NCBI GenBank assembly: GCA_023459495.1
Contig: JAEWTL010000047.1
Span: 1 to 24,522 of the forward strand
Length of the DNA stretch: 24,522 nucleotides
Source of the DNA: Bacillota bacterium
GTDB taxonomy: Bacteria; Bacillota; Clostridia; Christensenellales; SZUA-584
Reading direction: 5' to 3'
How positions within the stretch are numbered: position 1 is the stretch's first letter; every line of letters starts with the position of its first letter. This document shows positions 6,043 to 12,271 of the stretch, piece by piece. The translations under genes and the position numbers were made by a program. The notes under the pieces are model-generated. The model searched no databases and was not told the origin of the DNA. It saw nothing but the letters and a program-made list of their open reading frames with translations.

Positions 6043-8124
6043 ATGGCAAACGGTACATTTGTCTCGCCGCAGGAGATGTTCGGCGAATATGTCTTCAGTG
6101 AAGCGGTGATGAAAGCCCGGCTTTCCAAGGCCACCGTCAAGATCTTAAAGCAGACCATCGAGTCCGGCGAACCGCTCGACTCCTCCATCGCGGACGAAGT
6201 TGCCTCGACGATGAAGGCATGGGCATTAGAGCACGGCGCAACGCACTTCACCCACTGGTTCCAGCCGATGACCGGCATCACAGCCGAGAAGCACGACGCT
6301 TTCATTTCGCCGTGCGGAGACGGTAGAGTCATCATGGAGTTCTCCGGCAAAGAGCTCATCAAGGGCGAGCCGGATGCTTCGTCGTTCCCCTCTGGCGGCC
6401 TGCGTGAAACCGCTGCGGCCCGCGGCTATACCGCATGGGACTGCACGTCCTCGGCGTTCGTTAAGGAAGGCACGCTGTACATTCCCACCGCGTTCTTCTC
6501 CTACACGGGCGAGATTCTCGACAAGAAAGCGCCGTTGCTGCGCAGCATCGAAGCGCTCAGCAAGCAGGCCTTGCGCGTCCTTAAGGCGTTTGGCAATACG
6601 ACCTCCCGTCAGGTGGTTTCCACTGTCGGCCCGGAGCAGGAATATTTCATCATCAACCGCGACCTGTACGAGAAGCGTCTCGACCTGATGCTCACCGGTC
6701 GCACGCTGTTCGGTGCCAAGCCCCCCAAGGGTCAGGAGCTGGAGGATCAGTACTTCGGCCGTCTGCGCCTCAAGATCTCCGCGTTCATGCGCGATCTGGA
6801 CGAAGAGCTCTGGAAGCTCGGCATCACCGCTAAAACCAAACATAATGAAGTGGCCCCGGCTCAGCACGAGCTCGCCATCATCTTCGACCCGGCTTCCATG
6901 GCTGCGGACCACAACCTGCTTGTCATGGAAATGATGAAGCGGATCGCCAAGAAGCACGGCCTCACCGCGCTGCTGCACGAGAAGCCATTTGCGGGCGTCA
7001 ACGGCAGCGGCAAGCACATCAACTGGTCCATGGCGACCAACGACGGCATCAACCTGCTGGAACCCGGCTACAAGCCGATTGAGAACGAGCAGTTCCTGAT
7101 CTTCCTCGCCGCGGTCGTCAAGGCTGTGGACGAGTACGCCGAGATCCTGCGCCTCTCCGTGGCGAGCGCGGGCAACGACCACCGTCTGGGCGCCAACGAG
7201 GCTCCTCCGGCGATCATCTCCATGTTCGTCGGCAACGAGCTGCAGGCCATCATCGACTCGATCATCAAGGGCAACACCTACGTGGACAATGGCCGCGTGA
7301 AGACCAACCTTGGCATCAAGTCGCTGCCGGTCATCACCGAAGACGCGACCGACCGCAACCGTACCTCGCCGTTTGCCTTCACCGGCAATAAGTTCGAGTT
7401 CCGTATGTGCGGCTCTTCCAGCAACATCGCCGAAGCCTGCTTCACGATCAACACCATCGTGGCCCAGACGCTGTCCGAAATCGCTGACACGTTTGATAAG
7501 TCGTCCGATATCAAAGCGGCTGCCATGGATGTGGCGAAGGACATCTTCACCAACCACGAACGCGTCATCTTCAACGGCAACAACTACTCCGAGGAGTGGG
7601 TGGCCGAGGCGGCGAAGCGCGGTCTGCCGAACATCGGCAACACCGTTCTTGCCATCAAGGAAATCAAAGCCGAGAAGAACAAGCTCGTATTCGAGAAGAT
7701 GGGCGTGCTGAACGAGAAGGAAATCGAGTCCCGCTACGAAATCCTGCTCGACAACTACTCCAAGACCATCAACGTTGAAGCGCTCACGCTGATCGACATC
7801 ACGGACCGCCAGCTGCTGCCTGCCATCCTCGGCTATGCGCTGAAGCTCGCCGAGATTGCCGATAAAGCCGGCAGCGCCACCGCGAAGAAGCACCTTGCAA
7901 AGGTCAATGGTCTGGCTGACGCTATCGACACCAAGCTGGATGCGCTCAAGGCCGCGCTGGAAACGGTCAGCGTGGACTGCCCGTACCAGACTGCGCTCAA
8001 TTACCACGACAAGGTGGTTGCTGGCATGGCTGAGCTGCGTGACGCGATCGATACGATTGAGCCCATCATGCCTGCCGACGTATGGCCGGTGCCGGTTTAC
8101 GCCGACCTGCTCTTCAGGGTCTGA
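6043..8124 (+). CDS. glnN: Glutamine synthetase, type III
   Basis: Makes glutamine from glutamate, ammonium and ATP in the cytoplasm. The 693-residue length and overall sequence fit the type III (GlnN) class, which is much longer than type I. Visible landmarks are the N-terminal class-specific region with KHDAFISPCGDGRVIMEFSG (83-102), the metal-binding GPEQEYF (196-202), HNEVAPAQHELA (267-278), the active-site NGSGKHINWS (320-329) and a C-terminal helical region after about residue 560. The ATG at 6043 has AGGAGG seven bases upstream. Its own promoter lies upstream, and an intrinsic-terminator-like hairpin sits in the leader. A strong terminator follows. Codon use is strongly biased to GC at third positions, which creates long spurious antisense frames. 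Confidence 0.97.
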   Translation: MANGTFVSPQEMFGEYVFSEAVMKARLSKATVKILKQTIESGEPLDSSIADEVASTMKAWALEHGATHFTHWFQPMTGITAEKHDAFISPCGDGRVIMEFSGKELIKGEPDASSFPSGGLRETAAARGYTAWDCTSSAFVKEGTLYIPTAFFSYTGEILDKKAPLLRSIEALSKQALRVLKAFGNTTSRQVVSTVGPEQEYFIINRDLYEKRLDLMLTGRTLFGAKPPKGQELEDQYFGRLRLKISAFMRDLDEELWKLGITAKTKHNEVAPAQHELAIIFDPASMAADHNLLVMEMMKRIAKKHGLTALLHEKPFAGVNGSGKHINWSMATNDGINLLEPGYKPIENEQFLIFLAAVVKAVDEYAEILRLSVASAGNDHRLGANEAPPAIISMFVGNELQAIIDSIIKGNTYVDNGRVKTNLGIKSLPVITEDATDRNRTSPFAFTGNKFEFRMCGSSSNIAEACFTINTIVAQTLSEIADTFDKSSDIKAAAMDVAKDIFTNHERVIFNGNNYSEEWVAEAAKRGLPNIGNTVLAIKEIKAEKNKLVFEKMGVLNEKEIESRYEILLDNYSKTINVEALTLIDITDRQLLPAILGYALKLAEIADKAGSATAKKHLAKVNGLADAIDTKLDALKAALETVSVDCPYQTALNYHDKVVAGMAELRDAIDTIEPIMPADVWPVPVYADLLFRV

Positions 8125-8143
8125 TCCGAATTTACACCCACAG

Positions 8144-8179
8144 CCCGGGCGCTCACACGAGTGTCCGGGTTTTTATTTT
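8144..8179 (+). terminator. glnN terminator
   Basis: An 11-bp stem (CCCGGGCGCTC with GAGTGTCCGGG, two wobble pairs) around loop ACAC, followed by TTTTTATTTT. It lies 19 bases after the stop codon. Confidence 0.9.
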
Positions 8180-8215
8180 GAAATGGATCGTATTGCGGCG
8201 AAGGGGTTAGCTCCG

Positions 8216-8430
8216 TGGCCGTAGACGTCAGGAGCACCGTCCCCGCCGAGTGTACCAATAATATCGTAGAGCGCGGACTCCCGTATGCGCCGATGGAGTG
8301 CAGTGACGGGATGAATCGCAGGGGAGAGGCAAGCTCTCATGGTCGGAGACGTCAGGGATGCCGTCCCCTACGAATGTGTCGATAATATCGTAGGGCGCGG
8401 ACTCCCGTACGCGCCGATGGAGTGCAGCGA
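8216..8430. repeat. Two ~91-bp imperfect direct repeats, period 124 bp
   Basis: Unit one covers 8216-8306 and unit two 8340-8430, with no net insertion or deletion between them. Long identical blocks include ATAATATCGTAG, GCGCGGACTCCCGTA and GCGCCGATGGAGTGCAG. The 33-bp linker is unrelated. No open frame is convincing here. The region resembles the short CGTAGGG-type interspersed repeats also seen near 10620. Confidence 0.8.
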
Positions 8431-8577
8431 TTTAACGCGACGCCGAATGACGCGGCGGTGGCGGATTGTCGGGCGGCTACCGCTCGCCTCTTACAGGTCG
8501 TCCGCCGAATAGCATACTGTGCCGACCAATGAATCTCAATAATATTAATTTATATATTAATTATTTTAATTATAGTG

Positions 8578-8606
8578 TTGACATTTTTAATTTTTCGGAG
8601 TATATA
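8578..8606 (+). promoter_or_regulatory. Promoter of the yvl-like operon
   Basis: TTGACA (8578-8583), a 17-base spacer and TATATA (8601-8606, running on into TATATAATAT), set in very A+T-rich DNA that stands out from the GC-rich surroundings. It lies 35 bases before the first small gene. Confidence 0.7.
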
Positions 8607-8640
8607 TAATATATAAATTGATACGGGAGATGATTATCGT

Positions 8641-8796
8641 ATGATCCATCGCATTCCTCAGGGAAGATCGCTCGGCGACTGGGACGCCGGAAGGTTAATG
8701 GGTTACTTCGACCGGGAGAACACCGCGCTGGACCGCCCGGACACTTGGCGGCCTTTGCTGCGCAAAGCGTACGTGCCAAACATCAACCAGCTATAA
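8641..8796 (+). CDS. Small protein of unknown function, first gene of the operon
   Basis: A 51-residue open frame from ATG 8641 to TAA 8794-8796, beginning MIHRIPQGRSLGDWDAGRLM. It is charged, has two Trp residues and no membrane segment, cysteine or recognisable domain. GGAG lies 11 bases upstream of the start, which is long but acceptable. Reasons to call it real: it lies directly behind a good promoter, its stop is 10 bases before the next gene, and its stop codon abuts that gene's AAAGGAG ribosome binding site. I do not recognise the family. Confidence 0.6.
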   Translation: MIHRIPQGRSLGDWDAGRLMGYFDRENTALDRPDTWRPLLRKAYVPNINQL

Positions 8797-8806
8797 AGGA
8801 GAACGC

Positions 8807-9181
8807 ATGAGAAGACAAGTACCTGCCGCCTGTCCGGTTTGCGGCGGCGAATACGAGATTACGAAGTGCACCTGTACCAAATGCGGAAGCGAGCTGGCCG
8901 GGCATTTCTCCGGCTGCGATTTCTGCAATTTAAACGATGACGAACAGTATTTCGTGCTGACGTTTTTAAAGTGCAGGGGCAGCATCAAGGACATGGAGAA
9001 GGAGCTGGGTATCTCATACCCCACGGTGCGCGGGCGGCTCGACGCGGTGATCCAAAAGCTCGGCCTCGCGGTGGTACCTTCCGCCGAGGATTTAAAGGAG
9101 CAGCGCCGCAAGATATTCGACCAGCTTGAAAAGGGCGAAATCACCGCCGATCAGGCGGCTGAAATGATCAAAGCTTTATAA
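8807..9181 (+). CDS. DUF2089 family protein: zinc ribbon plus helix-turn-helix
   Basis: A 124-residue cytoplasmic protein. The N-terminus carries metal-binding pairs C9-x2-C12, C21/C23 with C26, and C37-x2-C40. A helix-turn-helix-like region follows (about 55-85, DMEKELGISYPTVRGRLDAVI), so nucleic acid binding is likely. The last 25 residues (IFDQLEKGEITADQAAEMI) form a short helical hairpin resembling the N-terminus of the next protein. DUF2089 is a known family whose role is poorly defined; I infer that it regulates the operon. AGGAG lies 6 bases before the ATG, directly after the stop of the 51-residue gene. Confidence 0.85.
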   Translation: MRRQVPAACPVCGGEYEITKCTCTKCGSELAGHFSGCDFCNLNDDEQYFVLTFLKCRGSIKDMEKELGISYPTVRGRLDAVIQKLGLAVVPSAEDLKEQRRKIFDQLEKGEITADQAAEMIKAL

Positions 9182-9194
9182 TTTGGAGGACGAT

Positions 9195-9650
9195 ATGAAC
9201 GAAGAAGTCATGAAGGTTCTGGAGATGGTAAAATCGGGACGTATCACGCCCGAAGAAGGCGAGAAGCTCCTGAATGCGCTGGGCATGGGCGCAGGTACAA
9301 ACGCAAGCGCAGGCAGTGCATCAACCTCCAGCGGTGGGGAGTCCCCGCGGCCCAGGCAGCGCGCCACCATGCTGCGCATCCGGGTGGACGCGGACGACCC
9401 GGCGCATGCGGACCGGGCCAAGATTAACGTCAACCTGCCGCTCTCGCTGGGCAAAAAGTTAACGGCGCTCACCAAGCTGATCCCCAAGCAGACGCGCGAC
9501 GAGCTGGACGAAAAGGGCATCGACTTAAGCGCCATCAACCTGCAGGAGCTCATCGGCATGTTCGAGGACGGTATCATCGACGGCGATCTCGTCAACATCG
9601 ACGCGGACGACGACGGCAACGGCGCCAAGGTGCGGATCTATGTGGACTAA
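9195..9650 (+). CDS. SHOCT-like domain protein (YvlB N-terminal type)
   Basis: A 151-residue protein. Residues 1-30 (VLEMVKSGRITPEEGEKLL) form a SHOCT-like helical hairpin as found at the start of Bacillus YvlB. A Gly/Ala/Ser-rich linker follows (about 31-55), then a domain beginning MLRIRVDADDP and ending LVNIDADDDGNGAKVRIYVD. The ATG at 9195 was chosen because GGAGG lies 5 bases upstream; a TTG four codons earlier overlaps that ribosome binding site. No signal peptide. It probably mediates protein-protein contacts at the membrane together with neighbouring operon products, but this is inference. Confidence 0.8.
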   Translation: MNEEVMKVLEMVKSGRITPEEGEKLLNALGMGAGTNASAGSASTSSGGESPRPRQRATMLRIRVDADDPAHADRAKINVNLPLSLGKKLTALTKLIPKQTRDELDEKGIDLSAINLQELIGMFEDGIIDGDLVNIDADDDGNGAKVRIYVD

Positions 9651-9915
9651 ACGAAGCCGCATCGTGCTGTTTTCCATGCGCATCATGCGGTTCCCCATCT
9701 TCCTCGCGTTTCCGCTGCGCTGCATCGACGAGGTGCTGGAGGGGTGGACCGACATCATGTGCCTGTTCAAGAGGACGAACGCCAAGGCCTTTGCCACGCT
9801 CTCTGCCGTGGATGATGCACTGGCCATTGTGCGCGCCCACGAGCCTTTCGACCTGGCGGATATCGACGCAGGCGGCCGGGATGGCCGCGTACGCATCCGC
9901 CTGCTGCTGAGGTGA
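9640..9915 (+). CDS. Short paralogue of the preceding protein's C-terminal half
   Basis: A 91-residue product overlapping the previous gene by 11 bases, which suggests translational coupling. I do not recognise a named family. Its second half lines up with the preceding protein: SAVDDALAIVRAHEPFDLADIDA against SAINLQELIGMFEDGIIDGDLVNIDA, then GRVRIRLLL against AKVRIYV. The N-terminal half is basic and hydrophobic (SRIVLFSMRIMRFPIFLAF), possibly amphipathic and membrane-associated rather than a full transmembrane span. It lacks the SHOCT-like hairpin. The ribosome binding site is weak (AAGGTG). Confidence 0.65.
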   Translation: MWTKRSRIVLFSMRIMRFPIFLAFPLRCIDEVLEGWTDIMCLFKRTNAKAFATLSAVDDALAIVRAHEPFDLADIDAGGRDGRVRIRLLLR

Positions 9916-9919
9916 CTAT

Positions 9920-10291
9920 ATGTTTCAGTTTATATTCCGTTACACGGTAAAAGCCGTGGTGTACTACGCGCTGCTGCTGGGCTTCATGGCCATCGGCCTG
10001 CTCACTGCCACCCCTGTCCCGCTCATCTGGGCCGCGCTGATCCTCGCGGGCGTGAACACGATCATCCGTCCGCTGTTGGTGACCATCGCGCTTCCCTTCA
10101 ACCTTTTCCTGTTCGGCATCGTGAGCCTGTTTGCCAACCTGCTCTCGCTCGTGATTGCCGCCGCCATTGCGGGCAGTGCGCTTGCCGCCCCGTTCTGGAC
10201 GCTGCTGCTCATCGCGCTCATTGTCATGTTGGCGGACGACGGCATCCGTCTGATCCGCAAAACCATCCGCTTAAAGCGCGCGGAAGGCTGA
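9920..10291 (+). CDS. yvlD: YvlD-like integral membrane protein (phage holin superfamily IV)
   Basis: A 123-residue protein with four predicted hydrophobic segments (about 8-30, 33-52, 58-84 and 88-106) and a basic C-terminal tail (RLIRKTIRLKRAEG). The core GVNTIIRPLLVTIALPFNLFLFG is typical of the family that includes Bacillus YvlD. Despite the holin-superfamily name, these proteins are mostly chromosomal and are associated with membrane homeostasis rather than lysis. GAGGT lies 6 bases before the ATG, and the gene starts 4 bases after the preceding stop. It ends the operon, and a terminator follows. Confidence 0.85.
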   Translation: MFQFIFRYTVKAVVYYALLLGFMAIGLLTATPVPLIWAALILAGVNTIIRPLLVTIALPFNLFLFGIVSLFANLLSLVIAAAIAGSALAAPFWTLLLIALIVMLADDGIRLIRKTIRLKRAEG

Positions 10292-10301
10292 CTCTTCTCT
10301 T

Positions 10302-10330
10302 GCCTCGGCCTTGCTGCCGGGGCTTTTTTT
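10302..10330 (+). terminator. Terminator of the yvl-like operon
   Basis: An 8-bp stem (GCCTCGGC with GCCGGGGC, one wobble) followed by seven T residues, 10 bases after the yvlD stop. Confidence 0.9.
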
Positions 10331-10350
10331 GTACCATTTGTGCTGTTATC

Positions 10351-10430
10351 CAAGGGCTCCGCCCTTAAACCCGCCCAAGGGACCAGTCCCTTGGGAATCC
10401 CCTCGTGCGAAACGCCTTACAGGCATTTCG
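10351..10430. repeat. Triple-hairpin repeat, copy 1
   Basis: Three palindromes in a row: AAGGGC-TCC-GCCCTT, then CCAAGGGAC-CA-GTCCCTTGG, then CGAAACGCCT-TAC-AGGCATTTCG. Linkers are AAACCCGC and GAATCCCC. The same order of hairpins and linkers recurs at 12014 and, inverted, at 19773. Confidence 0.8.
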
Positions 10431-10460
10431 CCCATGATCCGCTTTTCCAACGGGTACGCA

Positions 10461-10535
10461 CCTGTAGGGGCAGCCCTATGTGGCTGCCCGTGGAATGCCT
10501 GGTTGTGGGCAACCACACAGGGTCGCCCCTACAGG
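10461..10535. repeat. MITE-like palindromic element
   Basis: A 75-bp element whose outer ~29 bases are inverted repeats starting CCTGTAGGGGC and ending GCCCCTACAGG, with about four mismatches between the arms. It carries no coding capacity. The interior (around 10490-10506) is a short loop. Confidence 0.75.
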
Positions 10536-10619
10536 GTTTGCGGCTTTTGGTTTTGAGGATGTCGGGAAAAGGAGGGGCGTATAAATTAGCGATACCTTGC
10601 GATACCCGGACGCATTGTT

Positions 10620-10698
10620 CGTAGGGGCGGGCTTCCTAGACCGCCCGGCAAACAACCGGCATTGGGTACAATCGGGCGTATATTATCCGCCCCTGACG
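10620..10698. repeat. Degenerate GTAGGGGC-type palindromic element
   Basis: Ends CGTAGGGGCGG (10620-10630) and CCGCCCCTGACG (10687-10698) are inverted repeats, with an inner hairpin CGGGC...GCCCG. It shares the GTAGGGGC end with the element at 10461. Positions 10699-10836 before msrAB are A+T rich but show no convincing promoter. Confidence 0.55.
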
Positions 10699-10836
10699 CT
10701 CATCCACACTCAACGCCGAATATTTACTTTTTTAATATTCACAATAATGTCATACCCTGTTAAACGTATGTCTTTATATCCGCACTATTATCAAAGGTAA
10801 GAGAAGGTCAGATTTATCTGCCCGGAAGGAGTGTGA

Positions 10837-11931
10837 ATGAAAAAGTTATTGTTGGTGTTGGTGACGGTAATACTGATAACGACGAGCGCGTGCGCTGCCC
10901 CCTCCGCGGCTCAAAGCGCACAAACAGCGCAGCAATCCTGGACGGAAGGTGATAGTATGGACAATACTTATGTAAAAACGGACGGTGTGGACGTTATCTA
11001 TGTTGCGGGAGGGTGCTTCTGGGGAACAGAAAAGCTCATGCAAACCATACCCGGAGTCGTCGCCGCGACGAGCGGATACGCCAACGGCGAGACAAACGTG
11101 ACGCCGAATTACGGCAATGTGTCGTCCACCGGTTTTAAAGAGACGGTACGTGTGGAGTATAAGCCCGATGATGTCAGCCTCGACGCGATCCTCTTCGCGT
11201 ACTTCCGCTCCATCGACCCGACGATTGTAAACCGGCAGGGCAACGATGCGGGTACGCAGTACCAGGCGGGCATATACTGGGCGGACGATGCCGCCAAAGA
11301 AGCCGTGCTGCGCGTAGCGGACGTGGAGAAGCTGCGCTTCAGCGATTTCGCCGTGGAGCTTCAGCCGCTCGTCAACTTTTACGACGCGGAGGAGTACCAT
11401 CAGGATTACCTCGATAAGAACCCCTATGGATACTGCCATATCTCGGTGAACGAGTTCAAGCTTGTGGCAAACATGCTCGTGGACCCCGCGGACTATCCCC
11501 GCCCGTCGGACGACGAAATTAAAGCAATGCTGACCGATGAGCAATACAGCGTGACCCAGGAGGAGGGTACGGAGGCCGCGTTCGACAACGAATACTGGGA
11601 TAACCACGAGCGCGGGTTGTATGTGGATATCGTCACGGGCGAACCGCTGTTTTCCTCAAGCGACAAGTTCGACAGCGGCACAGGATGGCCCAGCTTTACA
11701 AAGGGCATCGACGAGAACGCCTTAGTGCTGCTGCCGGACAACTCCGGCGGAATGCAGCGCACAGCGGTGGTCAGCCGCGCCGGAAACACGCATCTTGGCC
11801 ATGTGTTCTACGGGCCGGACGAATCCCCGAGCGGTGTACGGTTCTGCATGAATAGTGCCGCCCTGCGTTTCATCCCGTACGACGACATGGAAGCGGAAGG
11901 CTATGGCTATCTGACGGGCTATATCGCCTAG
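10837..11931 (+). CDS. msrAB: Lipoprotein MsrA-MsrB methionine sulfoxide reductase fusion
   Basis: Repairs oxidised methionine: MsrA reduces the S and MsrB the R sulfoxide epimers. The 364-residue protein opens with a lipoprotein signal (KKLLLVLVTVILITTSAC, lipid-attachment Cys19), so it is probably anchored outside the membrane. MsrA spans about 53-210 with catalytic GGCFWG (Cys60) and a possible resolving Cys in YGYCHIS. MsrB spans about 228-364 with SGTGWPSF, HLGHVF and catalytic RFCMNS (Cys337). The zinc-binding CxxC pairs of many MsrB proteins are not present (GEPLFSSSDKF has no Cys). AGGAG lies 5 bases before the ATG. A second AAGGTG-N5-ATG at 10957, just after the signal region, could yield a cytoplasmic form. 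Confidence 0.93.
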   Translation: MKKLLLVLVTVILITTSACAAPSAAQSAQTAQQSWTEGDSMDNTYVKTDGVDVIYVAGGCFWGTEKLMQTIPGVVAATSGYANGETNVTPNYGNVSSTGFKETVRVEYKPDDVSLDAILFAYFRSIDPTIVNRQGNDAGTQYQAGIYWADDAAKEAVLRVADVEKLRFSDFAVELQPLVNFYDAEEYHQDYLDKNPYGYCHISVNEFKLVANMLVDPADYPRPSDDEIKAMLTDEQYSVTQEEGTEAAFDNEYWDNHERGLYVDIVTGEPLFSSSDKFDSGTGWPSFTKGIDENALVLLPDNSGGMQRTAVVSRAGNTHLGHVFYGPDESPSGVRFCMNSAALRFIPYDDMEAEGYGYLTGYIA

Positions 11932-11960
11932 GCCGCCCTCCGAATAGGAAAGCAACAAAC

Positions 11961-11986
11961 ACAAAAGGCGGGTTTCCCCGCCTTCT
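11961..11986 (+). terminator. Probable msrAB terminator
   Basis: An 8-bp perfect stem (AAGGCGGG with CCCGCCTT, loop TTTC) 30 bases after the msrAB stop. The following T-run is short (CTTCTGTG). The same core is repeated at 12185. Confidence 0.6.
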
Positions 11987-12013
11987 GTGCCAGACTGTTG
12001 ACAAAGGTATCTC

Positions 12014-12160
12014 TTGGAGGCTCTGCCTCCAAGCCACCGCTTAAGGGATGTATCCCTTAAGAATCCCATTAGGGAAATGCCTTTAAAAAAGGCATTTCCC
12101 ACGTGTCTTTTCCTTCTTTTCTTCAAGAAAAGAAGCAGGAGCGCGAGGGCAGCGCCCTCG
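12014..12160. repeat. Triple-hairpin repeat, copy 2, with extra hairpins
   Basis: Hairpins TTGGAGGC-TCT-GCCTCCAA, CTTAAGGGAT-GT-ATCCCTTAAG and a GGGAAATGCC arm pairing with GGCATTTCCC (ends 12100), with linkers GCCACCGC and AATCCC. Then come CTTTTCTTCAAGAAAAG and CGAGGGC-AGC-GCCCTCG (12144-12160). Arms differ from copy 1 but remain complementary. No gene is visible between 11932 and 12271. Confidence 0.8.
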
Positions 12161-12184
12161 TGAAAGGGTTTGTCATCAATCCGA

Positions 12185-12214
12185 CACAAAAGGCGGGTTT
12201 CCCCGCCTTTTGTG
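12185..12214 (-). terminator. pckG terminator (bidirectional)
   Basis: A perfect 13-bp stem (CACAAAAGGCGGG with CCCGCCTTTTGTG, loop TTTC) 57 bases after the pckG stop on the minus strand. A/T tracts on both sides make it usable in both directions. Confidence 0.75.
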
Positions 12215-12271
12215 CTGTGTATCTTTTCGAATCGCTCATGGCAAAAGCGTAACGGTAATTCGCCTTCAGGA

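Noticed and set aside
6226..8007. 593-residue antisense frame across glnN
   Set aside because: A by-product of the strong third-position GC bias of glnN. The translation is low-complexity Val/Asp/Gly-rich, and the sense frame is an unmistakable glutamine synthetase.
8216..8430. CRISPR array
   Set aside because: Only two long, diverged units with one spacer-like gap; no short identical repeats and no cas genes.
9920..10291. Prophage holin
   Set aside because: The superfamily name suggests phage, but there are no other phage genes and the operon context matches chromosomal yvlD.
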